Assembly (NCBI RefSeq): GCF_000023065.1
Contig: NC_012691.1
Coordinates: forward strand, 2,400,501-2,464,500
Direction: 5' to 3'
DNA: 64,000 bases
From: Tolumonas auensis DSM 9187
Lineage (GTDB): Bacteria; Pseudomonadota; Gammaproteobacteria; Enterobacterales; Aeromonadaceae
Shown here: piece by piece, positions 7,595 to 19,020 of the stretch
How the letters are laid out: the number at the start of each line of letters is the position of its first letter
Numbering within the stretch: position 1 is the first letter of the stretch
Translations under genes and position numbers: made by a program
Notes under the pieces: generated by a model
Seen by the model: only the letters and a program-made list of their open reading frames with translations
Database searches by the model: none
Told to the model about the DNA's origin: nothing

Positions 7595-10447
7595 ATGAAA
7601 AGAATGCTTATTAACGCAACTCAGGAAGAAGAGTTGCGTGTAGCCCTCGTTGATGGGCAGCGTATTTATGATCTGGATATTGAAAATCCGGGCCATGAGC
7701 AGAAAAAAGCCAACATTTACAAAGGGAAAATCACTCGTATCGAGCCAAGTCTGGAAGCAGCCTTCGTTGATTATGGTGCTGAGCGCCATGGTTTCCTGCC
7801 GCTCAAAGAGATTGCCCGCGAATATTTTCCTGAAAACTATACCTTCCACGGTCGCCCTAATATCAAAGAAGTGATCAAAGAAGGTTTAGAAGTTATCGTT
7901 CAGATTGATAAAGAAGAACGTGGCAATAAAGGTGCTGCGTTAACTACCTTTATCAGTCTGGCTGGCAGCTATCTGGTTCTGATGCCGAATAACCCCCGCG
8001 CCGGTGGTATTTCCCGCCGGATTGAGGGTGATGAACGTACTGAACTGAAAGAAGCCATGAACGGTCTGGAAGTCCCGTCCGGAATGGGATTGATTGTTCG
8101 TACCGCAGGCGTCGGTAAATCACAGGAAGAACTGGAGTGGGATCTGAATATCCTGCTGAAACACTGGAATGCTATCAAAACAGCATCCAGCAACCGGGCA
8201 GCGCCATTCCTGATCCATCAGGAAAGTAACGTTATTGTTCGCGCTATTCGTGACTATCTGCGCCGGGATATCGGTGAAATCCTGATTGATAGTGAAACCA
8301 TTTTTGAACGAGCTAAACAACATATTGAATTGGTTCGTCCGGATTTCGTCAATCGCGTAAAACTGTATAAAAGTGAAATTCCACTTTTCACTCATTTCCA
8401 GATCGAAAGTCAGATTGAATCTGCTTTCCAGCGTGAAGTGCGTTTGCCATCCGGTGGTTCAATCGTTATTGATCCGACCGAAGCGCTGACTTCTATTGAT
8501 ATCAACTCATCCCGGGCAACCAAGGGTGGTGATATTGAAGAAACGGCTCTGCAAACCAATCTGGAAGCAGCCGATGAAATCGCCCGTCAATTGCGTCTGC
8601 GCGATTTAGGTGGGTTGATCGTTATCGACTTTATCGATATGACGCCTGTCCGCCATCAGCGTGAAGTTGAAAATCGTCTGCGTGATGCCGTGCGTCAGGA
8701 TCGTGCACGTATTCAGTTAGGCCGTATTTCCCGCTTCGGGCTGCTGGAATTATCCCGTCAGCGTTTACGTCCTTCACTGAATGAGTCCAGTACTCATGTC
8801 TGCCCGCGTTGCAGTGGTCAGGGTTTCATCCGTGACAATGAATCGCTGGCACTGAGTATCCTGCGTCTTATCGAAGAAGAAGCACTGAAAGATAATACTG
8901 AGCAGGTTATTGCTCAGGTTCCTGTTGATGTTGCCGCTTATTTGCTTAACGAAAAACGTCAGGCAGTGCTAACGCTCGAACAACGCCACAAAGTTCAGTT
9001 GCTGATTATTCCAAATACTCGTTTGGAAACGCCACACTTTGAAGTGTCTCGTTTCCGTTCAGGCGAAGAAAGCGATGCACTCAGTTATGAATTAAAAACT
9101 GAAGCTCCGGTTGAAGAATATCAACCAAAACCACAGCAGATTATTGCACCGGCAGAACAACCAGCCTTGCAGGGTTTCGTTGCACCGAGTGTACCGGCTC
9201 CAACGCCAGTTAATACCCCAACTCCGGTTGTCGCAAAACCAGCAGCTGAAGGTTTACTGTCACGCCTATTCGGCTTTATTGGTGCATTATTTAAAGGTTC
9301 TGCTGAAACTCAGGTAGCAGAAGAAAAACCACCGGTTAAAGAGCGTCCGCAACCGCGTCGTCGTGATAACCGCAATAATAACCGTAAACGTAATACCTCC
9401 TATGCTGCGCGTAACCGTGAAGAAGATGTTGCTGGTACTGCAGCACCAGAAGAAAAAACTCAGACCACTCCGGTTCGTCAGCCTCGTCGCCCTCGACAAG
9501 ACCGGGCGGAACGAACTGACCGACCTTCTGTACGTGACAATAACGTTGAAAAAGAGTCGCCAGCAGTTAAACCTGAGCGTACGCCTAAAGAACGTAAGCC
9601 ACGCAATGAAGTACCTGCACCTGCTGCAGTGGCTGAAGAACAACAGGATGTATCCCGTAAAGAACAGCGTGTTGAAGAACGTCGTGAACGCCGCAATATG
9701 CGTAAGAAAGTACGGATAAGCGATGAAACAGTCCAAACTGAGATTGTTGCAGCGAAGCCTGAAACTGAAACAGTAGTGGCAGAAGCACAACCTCGTACAC
9801 GCCGTCGCCGCAATAACGCTGAACGGAATGCGGAAGAAAAAGCAATTCAGACTGTAACGTCCACCGAGACAGTTTCTGAAGCACCAGTTCAGGAACAGGC
9901 TGTGGAAACGGTAGTTGTGACAGAAGTAATTCCACAGCAACAAGCTGATGCTTTGCCTCAGGTAGTCGTTTCTGAAAGCCCTGTTGAAACACCAGTTGTT
10001 GCGGAAACATCGCTGGTAGCAGAACCTGCAGAAAAAACCGAAGTGACGGTGATTGAGTCACCTGAAGCAGCGGTAGTTACTGAACAGGCTGCTTCTGATA
10101 TGCAGACAACAGCAGAGACCATTATCGCTGTGGAAATAGCAGCACCTGTCGTTGTGATTGCTGAACCCGTAGCAGTGGAAGAAACAGTTAAATCAGAACC
10201 TGTTGTTATCAGCACCGCAACTGCGGTTGTTGTTAATAAACCCAAGGCTCATGGTTTGATTGAACGTGTCCGTTTTGCTAATGCTGCAATGACTCGTCCT
10301 GCCGAAATGCCTTTACCACCAGCTCAGCCAAAAGGAGATTATCCTCCTTATGAGCGTAAGCCGGTAAATGGTAGTGGCCGTGCAGCAGGCACTTCTACTC
10401 TGAAGCAACAGGCATCAGCTCCAGCCGGACGCCCTGAAGCCCGATAA
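7595..10447 (+). CDS. rne: Ribonuclease E
   Basis: RNase E is the main endonuclease of mRNA decay and of rRNA and tRNA processing, acting at the inner membrane in the degradosome. The catalytic half is nearly identical to E. coli: an S1 domain at about 35-125, metal-binding Asp302 (SIDINSSRA) and Asp345 (IVIDFIDM), and the zinc-link Cys403 and Cys406 (CPRCSGQG). The C-terminal half (about 510-950) is low-complexity. It holds an amphipathic membrane-anchor segment ([17 protein letters not shown], about 552-568), Arg-rich RNA-binding stretches, a long Val/Glu/Ala-rich spacer, and an end resembling the PNPase-binding tip (MTRPAE, then GSGRAAG, then [10 protein letters not shown]). Its length is 950 against 1061 in E. 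coli. Confidence 0.98.
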   Translation: MKRMLINATQEEELRVALVDGQRIYDLDIENPGHEQKKANIYKGKITRIEPSLEAAFVDYGAERHGFLPLKEIAREYFPENYTFHGRPNIKEVIKEGLEVIVQIDKEERGNKGAALTTFISLAGSYLVLMPNNPRAGGISRRIEGDERTELKEAMNGLEVPSGMGLIVRTAGVGKSQEELEWDLNILLKHWNAIKTASSNRAAPFLIHQESNVIVRAIRDYLRRDIGEILIDSETIFERAKQHIELVRPDFVNRVKLYKSEIPLFTHFQIESQIESAFQREVRLPSGGSIVIDPTEALTSIDINSSRATKGGDIEETALQTNLEAADEIARQLRLRDLGGLIVIDFIDMTPVRHQREVENRLRDAVRQDRARIQLGRISRFGLLELSRQRLRPSLNESSTHVCPRCSGQGFIRDNESLALSILRLIEEEALKDNTEQVIAQVPVDVAAYLLNEKRQAVLTLEQRHKVQLLIIPNTRLETPHFEVSRFRSGEESDALSYELKTEAPVEEYQPKPQQIIAPAEQPALQGFVAPSVPAPTPVNTPTPVVAKPAAEGLLSRLFGFIGALFKGSAETQVAEEKPPVKERPQPRRRDNRNNNRKRNTSYAARNREEDVAGTAAPEEKTQTTPVRQPRRPRQDRAERTDRPSVRDNNVEKESPAVKPERTPKERKPRNEVPAPAAVAEEQQDVSRKEQRVEERRERRNMRKKVRISDETVQTEIVAAKPETETVVAEAQPRTRRRRNNAERNAEEKAIQTVTSTETVSEAPVQEQAVETVVVTEVIPQQQADALPQVVVSESPVETPVVAETSLVAEPAEKTEVTVIESPEAAVVTEQAASDMQTTAETIIAVEIAAPVVVIAEPVAVEETVKSEPVVISTATAVVVNKPKAHGLIERVRFANAAMTRPAEMPLPPAQPKGDYPPYERKPVNGSGRAAGTSTLKQQASAPAGRPEAR

Positions 10448-10453
10448 GACTCA

Positions 10454-10490
10454 AAATCCGCCGTTGTCATATTCAACGGCGGATTTATTT
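10454..10490 (+). terminator. rne intrinsic terminator
   Basis: A 13-bp perfect stem (10454-10466 with 10474-10486, AAATCCGCCGTTG/CAACGGCGGATTT) followed by TATTT, starting seven bases after the rne stop codon. Confidence 0.85.
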
Positions 10491-10564
10491 ACCGATACCC
10501 TTACGTTCACAGATAAAAGCTCATCATTATTGCTACCCAAACCACCCCGGTTAATGGTATATTT

Positions 10565-10578
10565 TTGACTAAAATCAA
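10565..10578 (+). promoter_or_regulatory. FNR box upstream of fnr
   Basis: TTGAC-TAAA-ATCAA matches the FNR consensus TTGAT-N4-ATCAA at 9 of 10 defined positions. It lies 18 bp before the fnr start codon, just downstream of an AT-rich TATATT that may be the -10. FNR represses its own gene through such a site in E. coli; autoregulation is inferred here. Confidence 0.8.
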
Positions 10579-10596
10579 AAATCAAATAGCGTCAAG

Positions 10597-11355
10597 ATGA
10601 TCCAGGACAAAGCAAAAGCTAAAAGACCTCCATCGTGTGGCGGTACTATTCATTGTCATGATTGCAGTATCAGCCAACTCTGCATCCCTTTTTCGCTTAA
10701 CACCTCCGAATTAGACCTTCTTGACTCCATCATTGAACGAAAAAAACCCATCCAGAAAGGCGAAACATTATTTAAAGCCGGTGATGAGTTAAAATCGTTA
10801 TTTGCTATTCGTTCCGGAACAGTTAAGTCTTATACAATTACCGAGCAAGGTGATGAACAGATAACTGGCTTTCATTTAGCCGGCGATCTGGTTGGCTTTG
10901 ATGCTGTCACCAGACAGTATCACCCCTCATTCGCACAGGCGCTGGAAACATCCATGGTCTGTGAAATCCCTTATGAAGTACTGGATGAACTCTCCGGTAA
11001 AATGTCCAAACTACGTCAGCAGATAATGCGTCTGATGAGTAATGAAATTATCTGTGATCAGGAGATGATTTTATTACTGTCGAAGAAAAATGCTGAAGAA
11101 CGTCTGGCTGCATTTCTTAACAGCCTGTCAACCCGTTTCTCCCAGCGTGGTTTCTCTCCCAGAGAATTCCGTCTGGCGATGACACGCGGTGATATAGGTA
11201 ATTATTTAGGCCTTACCGTAGAAACCATCAGTCGGCTGCTCGGACGCTTTCAGAAGATAGGATTGATCAAGGTTAAAGGTAAATATGTGACCATTCTTGA
11301 CCCTGCCGCACTATCCCAAATAGCAGGTTCAGCCGGAAATCAAACACCCGAATAG
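10597..11355 (+). CDS. fnr: FNR, oxygen-sensing global transcription regulator
   Basis: FNR holds an oxygen-labile [4Fe-4S] cluster and switches on anaerobic respiration genes when oxygen is absent. The cluster cysteines are at 20, 23 and 29 ([10 protein letters not shown]), with the fourth at about 122 (SMVCEIP), as in E. coli. A CRP-like nucleotide-binding fold is followed by a helix-turn-helix whose recognition helix contains [12 protein letters not shown], including the Glu, Ser and Arg that read the FNR box. Length is 252 (E. coli 250). The ribosome site is weak. It is followed by uspE, the same neighbour as in E. coli. Confidence 0.98.
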   Translation: MIQDKAKAKRPPSCGGTIHCHDCSISQLCIPFSLNTSELDLLDSIIERKKPIQKGETLFKAGDELKSLFAIRSGTVKSYTITEQGDEQITGFHLAGDLVGFDAVTRQYHPSFAQALETSMVCEIPYEVLDELSGKMSKLRQQIMRLMSNEIICDQEMILLLSKKNAEERLAAFLNSLSTRFSQRGFSPREFRLAMTRGDIGNYLGLTVETISRLLGRFQKIGLIKVKGKYVTILDPAALSQIAGSAGNQTPE

Positions 11356-11470
11356 TCTCTGGAAATAAATACCTTACGGAGTATGCTTGATCTAACGGTT
11401 ATCTCGCTATAAATCGACTACGCTGAATAATGTAGTAATCATAGCTATATCGTTACCCAAGGAGGCTCCT

Positions 11471-12379
11471 ATGATTAAATATCGGAATATCCTGGTAGTA
11501 ATCGATCCGACCATGCCTGAACAACCAGCATTATTGCGTGCGGTGGAACTGGCCAGGTTAGAGGATGTTACCCGAATCAAAGTATTTCTTGCGATTTATG
11601 ATTTCTCGTATGAAATAACTTCAATTTTATCGAATGAAGAGCGAGAAGAAATGCGGCAAGGGGTGGTAACTCATCGTCTTGGCTGGCTTTCCGGTATGAT
11701 CAAACCTTATCAGGCCGAAGGTCTTGATATTGAGCCTAAAGTGATTTGGCACAGTCGTCCTTTTGAATGTATTCTTCAGGAAGTGAAAGAACATGGGCAT
11801 GATTTGGTGATCACCAGTGCTCATCATCATTCGCTGCTAAAATCTTTTATCTTTACGCCAAGTGACTGGCATTTACTGCGCAAGTGTCCTTGCCCGGTTC
11901 TGGTAACAAAACATCATGGCTGGCCTGCAGGTGGTAATATTCTAGCTGCCATCAATATCAGCGATGAACCGGAACAAATGTCGCTGAATGAAAGAATTAT
12001 TCATGAAGCAAAAGTTATCTCCCAATTAGCGAAAGCTAATCTTCATCTGGTTAATGCGTTCCCTGCCCCTATCGTAAATATTGCGCTTGAATTACCGGGT
12101 TTCAGCCCTGAACTATATAGTGATGCAATGCAGCAACATCATAAGACCGAGATGGAAGAATACGCCCGTAAGTTCGATATTCCGGCTGAATGTATCCATA
12201 TTGTCGAAGGGATGCCAGAAGATGTCTTACCGGAATTGGCGCACTCTCTGGATGCTGAATTGACTATTCTTGGTAGTGTAGGCCGTACCGGCTGGTCTGC
12301 CGCTTTTATTGGTAATACTGCTGAACGAGTTGTAGACAGTATCCAGGGGGATTTGCTGGTAGTTAAAGCGTACGAATAA
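11471..12379 (+). CDS. uspE: Universal stress protein E
   Basis: UspE carries two tandem Usp domains (about residues 4-150 and 155-300) and is linked to stress and DNA-damage resistance. Its exact biochemical activity is unresolved. The second domain has a nucleotide-loop motif near the end ([18 protein letters not shown]). The first lacks a clean version, as in other UspE proteins. Length is 302. ATG 11471 follows a strong AAGGAGG ribosome site. The fnr-uspE-ttcA order matches E. coli. Confidence 0.93.
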   Translation: MIKYRNILVVIDPTMPEQPALLRAVELARLEDVTRIKVFLAIYDFSYEITSILSNEEREEMRQGVVTHRLGWLSGMIKPYQAEGLDIEPKVIWHSRPFECILQEVKEHGHDLVITSAHHHSLLKSFIFTPSDWHLLRKCPCPVLVTKHHGWPAGGNILAAINISDEPEQMSLNERIIHEAKVISQLAKANLHLVNAFPAPIVNIALELPGFSPELYSDAMQQHHKTEMEEYARKFDIPAECIHIVEGMPEDVLPELAHSLDAELTILGSVGRTGWSAAFIGNTAERVVDSIQGDLLVVKAYE

Positions 12380-12390
12380 TATTACTTTAC

Positions 12391-12435
12391 TTGCTCCTGA
12401 AGTGACGGCCGCTATAATTGCGGCCTGTCTTTTTT
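12391..12435 (+). promoter_or_regulatory. Overlapping uspE terminator hairpin and ttcA promoter
   Basis: A GGCCGC/GCGGCC stem (12407-12412 with 12420-12425) followed by TGTC and six T residues looks like the uspE terminator. Its seven-base loop contains a perfect TATAAT (12413-12418). A TTGCTC (12391-12396) lies 16 bases upstream, so the same bases can act as the ttcA promoter, which would start transcription about 25 bases before the ttcA ATG. Both readings rest on sequence pattern alone. Confidence 0.6.
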
Positions 12436-12449
12436 GGGGTTCAGCCACG

Positions 12450-13358
12450 ATGCAAGATCTTTCCGCCAAGCAACAATATAACAATAACAAACTACAAAAA
12501 CGTCTGCGCCGACACATCGGTCAGGCTATCGCTGATTTCAACATGATCGAAGAAGGTGATCGTGTGATGGTTTGTTTATCTGGCGGAAAAGACAGCTTTG
12601 CTATGCTGGATATTTTGCGAAATCTGCAGGCCAGTGCACCGATTAATTTCGATATTGTGGCAGTTAACCTCGATCAGAAGCAACCGGGATTTCCGCCAGA
12701 AGTGTTGCCCCAGTATCTTGATAGTATCGGTGTGGAATATAAGATCGTAGAAGAAGATACCTACTCGATCGTGAAAGAAAAAATCCCGGAAGGTAAAACT
12801 ACCTGTTCTCTCTGTTCCCGTCTGCGTCGCGGTATTTTATATCGTACTGCCAGTGAATTAGGTGCGACTAAAATTGCATTAGGACATCACCGTGATGATA
12901 TTCTGGAAACCTTGATGCTGAATATGTTTTATGCCGGCAAGTTAAAAGCTATGCCGCCAAAACTGGTCAGTGATGATGGTAAGCATGTTGTTATCCGGCC
13001 ACTGGCTTACTGCCACGAAAAAGATCTGATCCGTTATGCCGAATGGAAAGAGTTCCCGATCATCCCATGCAACCTTTGCGGCTCTCAGGAAAATCTGCAA
13101 CGCAAAGCAATGAAAGAGATGCTGAATGAGTGGGATCGTCGTTTCCCGGGGCGGATTGAAACCATGTTTAATGCCATACAAAACATCACACCAAGCCATC
13201 TGATGGATCATAAGCTGTTTGACTTTAAATCGATCAACAGTAGCAGTGGCGTAATTGATGGAGGCGATATTGCTTTTGATAAACCGGATATTCCCGCTGT
13301 ACCACAATTAATGGTTATTGAGCCGGATGACCGTGTAGAGATTATCGAGCTGAATTGA
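12450..13358 (+). CDS. ttcA: tRNA 2-thiocytidine(32) synthetase
   Basis: TtcA thiolates cytidine 32 of certain tRNAs using ATP and an Fe-S cluster. The PP-loop CLSGGKDS lies near residue 42 and the two CxxC pairs are present (TTCSLCSR and IPCNLCGS). I place the start at ATG 12450 ([12 protein letters not shown]), giving 302 residues. An in-frame ATG at 12402 exists but lies upstream of the hairpin and likely promoter, and it adds 16 hydrophobic residues not typical of the family. It follows uspE. Confidence 0.95.
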   Translation: MQDLSAKQQYNNNKLQKRLRRHIGQAIADFNMIEEGDRVMVCLSGGKDSFAMLDILRNLQASAPINFDIVAVNLDQKQPGFPPEVLPQYLDSIGVEYKIVEEDTYSIVKEKIPEGKTTCSLCSRLRRGILYRTASELGATKIALGHHRDDILETLMLNMFYAGKLKAMPPKLVSDDGKHVVIRPLAYCHEKDLIRYAEWKEFPIIPCNLCGSQENLQRKAMKEMLNEWDRRFPGRIETMFNAIQNITPSHLMDHKLFDFKSINSSSGVIDGGDIAFDKPDIPAVPQLMVIEPDDRVEIIELN

Positions 13359-13368
13359 TACACCTAAT

Positions 13369-13400
13369 AAAAAAGCGCCGATTTTAAACGGCGCTTTTTT
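13369..13400. terminator. Bidirectional terminator between ttcA and bax-like gene
   Basis: A 12-bp perfect inverted repeat (13369-13380 with 13389-13400, AAAAAAGCGCCG/CGGCGCTTTTTT) gives a GC stem with a T run on both strands. It lies between two converging genes. Confidence 0.9.
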
Positions 13401-13413
13401 CTGCAGAACCAGA

Positions 13414-14220
13414 TTAACGGCGGTGAATAGCTGGATTCATACCTGATGAACGCCAGTATTGTTTGTTAGAACGGATCATACCCTGTATCCGTTTGACATA
13501 ACCGTCACCCTGAGTCGAGTAACGCCGTAAACCTTTGGCTAACACGACAGCATCCATAGGCTGTTCATTAGCTCGCATATCGGCACGAAGTTCACGAACC
13601 TTACTGTAGGCCGGATGCGAATTCAGATTCTGCATATATGCACGTACCGCCATTTCCGGTGAGCTGAATTTTTTTGCTCTAACCACATTGGAACGGTATG
13701 GCGTTATGCCGCAGCTGGCACTTTGGCAGAAATGACCAAAGTAATTATTAGATTTCCTGGCCAGACGGGATGTACCCCAGCCAGATTCTGTGGCTGCCTG
13801 GCTAAAAACTAATTCCGGCGGCAATATATCAACACGAACCAGAAGACGATCAATATCATCGCTATGGTTATCGGTCAGTTCCTGACGATATTGATTGGCT
13901 ACACCTTGTAACCATGTCAGTTGCCCATCAGATAACAAAATCCCATCCTGCAACTGCTGTTGTAATTTTCCCAGCTGTTTACGTTGAGACAATATATCCG
14001 AGGTGACCTGTTGATAGGAAGGCAGAAGATAGGCGACAAATGCACGCTTACGTTGTTCAGCGTCCTTTATCGAATCAAAATCAGGAACGTCTTGTTCCCG
14101 GTCTGCCATGAGTGATGACGTAGATTTTACAGACTCTAAGTTGTCTGCACTATTTACTGTCAGGGGTAGCAGAGCGCTTAATGCTCCACACACCAGAAAT
14201 AACCTGGCAAATAACTTCAT
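13414..14220 (-). CDS. Bax-type glucosaminidase (GH73-like), secreted
   Basis: This resembles E. coli Bax, a predicted N-acetylglucosaminidase of the cell envelope. The catalytic region has VFSQAATESGWGTSRLARKSNNYFG (catalytic Glu in ATESGWG), the family signature for peptidoglycan hydrolases of the lysozyme-like GH73 group, and an Arg/Lys-rich C terminus. An N-terminal signal peptide is evident if the start is ATG 14220 (MKLFARLFLVCGALSALL). That gives 268 residues, near the E. coli 274, and follows a GGGAG ribosome site. An upstream in-frame start at 14301 would bury the signal peptide. The substrate is inferred from the family. Confidence 0.87.
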   Translation of the reverse strand: MKLFARLFLVCGALSALLPLTVNSADNLESVKSTSSLMADREQDVPDFDSIKDAEQRKRAFVAYLLPSYQQVTSDILSQRKQLGKLQQQLQDGILLSDGQLTWLQGVANQYRQELTDNHSDDIDRLLVRVDILPPELVFSQAATESGWGTSRLARKSNNYFGHFCQSASCGITPYRSNVVRAKKFSSPEMAVRAYMQNLNSHPAYSKVRELRADMRANEQPMDAVVLAKGLRRYSTQGDGYVKRIQGMIRSNKQYWRSSGMNPAIHRR

Positions 14221-14480
14221 GCAACGATGCTCCCAGAGTTTTTCAGCTACCGACAATGGCGCTGATTCACCTGATTTAAACAAACCGCCCCTGTGCGGCA
14301 CTACACTCCTTTGTAGGTTTTATCAGTTAAGTTGAACAAGATGTGATCACTATAGCATCGGGTTATCGATAATCGCAAATTTTTTGGCTTTTCCATCAAA
14401 AGTGGGCACGTTTAATGCGTATGGTGAAAACGGTTTCACACTGTACATTAAACAACCATACACATGTATAAAAAGCCAGT

Positions 14481-15452
14481 TTATTCAGGACGATATGAAC
14501 GCTTACCACCGTCAGGCAAAGAACGAAAATACTTCAGAAACCACATATATTGTTCCGGTTGGTTTTTGAGCAAAAATTCGATCTCTGTATTCATATATTG
14601 AACATCGGCCATCAGATCTGATGTGGGATATGGTGCCATCGCGGGTCTTATTTGTAGCTCATATTTTCGGCTTGTTTCATTATATGTAGCCAAAACGGGT
14701 AACACGATTGCGCCGGAAAGTTTGGCTAATTTAGGCAGTGCAGGTAGTGTTGCTTTCGGAACCCCGAACAATGAAACGAATACACTTGCCTCATGCCCAT
14801 GATCCTGGTCCGGAAGATAAAAGAAGTGATAGCCATTACGCATATCTTTGATAATTGGTTTCAAACCGGCACTACGTTCATACACCTTACCGCCAAAGCG
14901 CACACGCTGATGGTTCAGAAACCAGTCATATACCGGATTTCTGGCGTTGTGCATCATAGTGCACATTTGTAAGCCCATACCGGAAAAATAGAGGCCACAG
15001 GCATCAATGGTCCAGGTATGCGGGATCATAAAAATAATGGGTTTTCCGGTCTGCAGGGCAGACTCTACATGTTCCCAACCATTCGGTTTGATGCGACGCA
15101 GAAATAATGAAGAAGGCAAAAATGTCGGTTCACCTAGTGCAAAGAAACCTTTCAGACCAACAGAAATGCTGCGATACAGCATAGCTTCGCGTTCTTCATC
15201 ACTTAATTCAGGAAAGCAAAGACCAATATTAAGGCGTGCGGCATAACATTGTCTGGATGAGAAACGAAGCAGCAGATTTGCAAATGATGCCGCTAATGCA
15301 TCCCGCAAACGCACAGGCATCCAGGCTAATAATGCCAGCAAAAAAATACTGAACCAGGTCATCCAATAACGCGGATGCAATAAAGCGAGTGGTAATTTAT
15401 GGTCCAACGCGGGATCTTTGGTCATTTCAGGCCCATTCAAATCGATATTCAA
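14481..15452 (-). CDS. lpxM: Lipid A late acyltransferase, LpxM (MsbB) type
   Basis: The protein transfers a secondary acyl chain to Kdo-lipid A at the inner membrane. Like E. coli LpxM it has an N-terminal HPRYW box and a hydrophobic anchor (about residues 32-48). The catalytic HX4D motif is HTWTID, and the FYLPDQDHG and PEQYMWFLK motifs follow. These shared motifs favour LpxM over LpxL. Length is 323 residues from ATG 15452; an internal ATG at 15425 would also work and has an equally weak ribosome site. It is a single gene with 100-180 bp on each side. Confidence 0.88.
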   Translation of the reverse strand: MNIDLNGPEMTKDPALDHKLPLALLHPRYWMTWFSIFLLALLAWMPVRLRDALAASFANLLLRFSSRQCYAARLNIGLCFPELSDEEREAMLYRSISVGLKGFFALGEPTFLPSSLFLRRIKPNGWEHVESALQTGKPIIFMIPHTWTIDACGLYFSGMGLQMCTMMHNARNPVYDWFLNHQRVRFGGKVYERSAGLKPIIKDMRNGYHFFYLPDQDHGHEASVFVSLFGVPKATLPALPKLAKLSGAIVLPVLATYNETSRKYELQIRPAMAPYPTSDLMADVQYMNTEIEFLLKNQPEQYMWFLKYFRSLPDGGKRSYRPE

Positions 15453-15556
15453 GCGTGCATGATAGAAAAATTTTATCCGTGCGTCACCGATCCTGCTAAT
15501 ACAAAAAGCAACGCGTACTATCCATGTACGCAGAAAATTTACACAAAGAATAAAGA

Positions 15557-16881
<1,325 letters not shown>

Positions 16882-18549
16882 ATGTGTTCGATATTTGGTA
16901 TTCTGGACATCAAATCTGATGCTGTTGCATTACGCAAAACAGCACTGGAGATGTCTAAGCGTCTACGTCACCGCGGTCCTGATTGGTCCGGTGTATATAG
17001 CAATGACAAAGCGATTCTTGTGCATGAACGTCTGTCGATTGTTGATCCCGGTAATGGCGCGCAACCACTGTATAATCCCGAACATACCCACGTCCTGGCT
17101 GTTAATGGCGAGATCTATAATCATAAAGATCTGCAAAAAAATCTGACCGTTGATTTTAAATTCCAGACTGGTTCTGACTGTGAAGTTATCCTAGCGCTGT
17201 ATAAAGAAAAAGGCACCGCCTTTCTGGATGACTTAAGCGGCATTTTCGCTTTCATACTGTATGACGCAGAACAAGACGCTTACTTGATTGGTCGTGACCA
17301 TATGGGGATCATTCCTCTTTATACAGGTCGTGACGAACACGGTAACTTCTATGTTGCTTCAGAAATGAAAGCGCTGGTTCCTGTCTGTAAAACTGTTGCT
17401 GAATTCCCACCAGGACATTACCTGTGGAGCAAAGACGGTGCAGAACCTACCCGTTATTACACCCGTGACTGGATGGAATACAGTGCTGTTGAAAACAATC
17501 AATCAGACAAACTGGCGTTGCGTGACGCACTGGAAGATGCCGTTCAGCGTCAGCTGATGTGTGACGTACCTTACGGTGTATTACTGTCTGGTGGTCTGGA
17601 TTCTTCCGTCGTTTCTGCTATTACCAAACGTTTTGCTGCCCGTCGTATTGAAGATGACGGTAAGAGCGAAGCCTGGTGGCCACAATTGCATTCATTTGCT
17701 GTGGGTCTGGAAGGTTCACCGGATCTGGCAGCAGCACGTAAAGTAGCTGATGCATTGGGTACTATTCACCATGACATTCTGTTTACCGTGCAGGAAGGTC
17801 TGGATGCGATCCGTGATGTGATTTATCACATTGAAACTTACGACGTCACCACTATTCGTGCCTCCACCCCAATGTATCTGATGGCTCGCGTCATCAAAGC
17901 CATGGGTATCAAGATGGTACTGTCTGGTGAAGGTGCTGATGAGTTGTTTGGTGGTTACCTCTATTTCCATAAAGCGCCAAATGCCAAAGAATTCCATGAA
18001 GAAACAGTACGTAAGCTGAGCCAATTGCATATGTACGATTGCCTGCGTGCCAATAAATCAATGGCAGCATGGGGTGTGGAAGCGCGTGTTCCATTCCTGG
18101 ACAAAGAGTTCATGGATGTGGCTATGCGTCTGAATCCGAAAGATAAAATGTGCGGTAACGGCAAGATCGAGAAACACATTGTTCGTGAAACCTTCGAACA
18201 TTATCTGCCGAAAGAAGTGGCATGGCGTCAGAAAGAGCAGTTCTCTGATGGTGTTGGCTACTCTTGGATCGACAGTCTGAAAGAACTGGTAGAAACAGAA
18301 GTGACTGATCAGATGATGGAAGCTGCTGCTTATCGTTTCCCGATCAACACTCCGCTGACCAAAGAAGCGTATTACTACCGCTCTATTTTCGAAGAACATT
18401 TCCCGCTGGAATCTGCAGCGCTGTGTGTTCCTTACGGTAAATCTGTTGCTTGTTCTACTCCGGCAGCTCTGGAATGGGATGCCAAGTTCAAAGAACTGGC
18501 TGACCCGTCAGGCCGTGCAGTACTGGATGTGCACAACGATTCATTGTAA
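16882..18549 (+). CDS. asnB: Asparagine synthetase B (glutamine-hydrolysing)
   Basis: AsnB makes asparagine from aspartate, glutamine and ATP. The N-terminal glutaminase begins MCSIFGIL, so Cys2 becomes the catalytic N-terminal cysteine after Met removal; RLRHRGPD and NGEIYNH follow. The synthetase domain has the ATP-pyrophosphate loop LLSGGLDSS (near residue 235) and SGEGADELFGGY. The 555-residue length matches E. coli AsnB (554). A GAGGAAAATGGAAGT stretch precedes the ATG. The gene stands alone and ends in a strong terminator. Confidence 0.97.
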   Translation: MCSIFGILDIKSDAVALRKTALEMSKRLRHRGPDWSGVYSNDKAILVHERLSIVDPGNGAQPLYNPEHTHVLAVNGEIYNHKDLQKNLTVDFKFQTGSDCEVILALYKEKGTAFLDDLSGIFAFILYDAEQDAYLIGRDHMGIIPLYTGRDEHGNFYVASEMKALVPVCKTVAEFPPGHYLWSKDGAEPTRYYTRDWMEYSAVENNQSDKLALRDALEDAVQRQLMCDVPYGVLLSGGLDSSVVSAITKRFAARRIEDDGKSEAWWPQLHSFAVGLEGSPDLAAARKVADALGTIHHDILFTVQEGLDAIRDVIYHIETYDVTTIRASTPMYLMARVIKAMGIKMVLSGEGADELFGGYLYFHKAPNAKEFHEETVRKLSQLHMYDCLRANKSMAAWGVEARVPFLDKEFMDVAMRLNPKDKMCGNGKIEKHIVRETFEHYLPKEVAWRQKEQFSDGVGYSWIDSLKELVETEVTDQMMEAAAYRFPINTPLTKEAYYYRSIFEEHFPLESAALCVPYGKSVACSTPAALEWDAKFKELADPSGRAVLDVHNDSL

Positions 18550-18561
18550 TAATACTGATTA

Positions 18562-18587
18562 AGACCCGCTCCGGCGGGTCTTTTTTT
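18562..18587 (+). terminator. asnB intrinsic terminator
   Basis: AGACCCGC/GCGGGTCT stem (18562-18569 with 18574-18581) with a TCCG loop and seven T residues after it. Confidence 0.9.
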
Positions 18588-18648
18588 CTGCCTACCTTTA
18601 TCTGCTCGTGATAAAATGTGACTCAAATCTACTTTATCCCGTATATTC

Positions 18649-19020
18649 ATGTCTGCTATTCGCTACGTATCACACCGGATACTGCGTATTACACGTGATT
18701 TTCTGGTGATCCTGGCCTGTCTCCAGGCTGGTAAAGCTATTGCTGCTGTTCTGCCTTTCCGTTTTCCTGACAGCATACTCGGTATGCTATTGCTGTTTAT
18801 CCTGCTGAATCTGCAATTAGTGAAATTGCACTGGATTGAGATGGGTGCCAGTATCTTATTGAAACATATGGCTTTGTTGTTTATACCTGTCGCGGTCGGG
18901 CTGTTAGGATATATGGACACCTTCATGAGCTCTCTGGGTGCCATTATTTTTAATGTGTTCCTGGGGATGGTATTGATACTGCTGATTGTTGGCCGGATCT
19001 TCCAGAGGATGAATCAATGA
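18649..19020 (+). CDS. yohJ: CidA/LrgA-family membrane protein, YohJ type
   Basis: A small hydrophobic protein of 123 residues with about four predicted membrane segments. The PDSILGMLLLFILL motif is typical of CidA/LrgA holin-like proteins, and the match to E. coli YohJ is good. These proteins have been discussed as holin-like factors in lysis and in pyruvate or other metabolite handling; the role in this organism is unknown. It overlaps yohK by four bases (ATGA), so the two are translationally coupled. Its mate is the LrgB-type protein that follows. Confidence 0.88.
   Translation: MSAIRYVSHRILRITRDFLVILACLQAGKAIAAVLPFRFPDSILGMLLLFILLNLQLVKLHWIEMGASILLKHMALLFIPVAVGLLGYMDTFMSSLGAIIFNVFLGMVLILLIVGRIFQRMNQ

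Noticed and set aside
9287-10245. Several long minus-strand frames opposite the RNase E tail
   Set aside because: The tail's repetitive Glu/Val/Ala codons leave the other strand open by chance. No initiation signals or conserved motifs are present.
17281-17310. GGTCGTGACC, a palindrome resembling a FadR core, inside asnB
   Set aside because: Its spacing is one base too long for GGTCNGACC and it lies inside a coding region.
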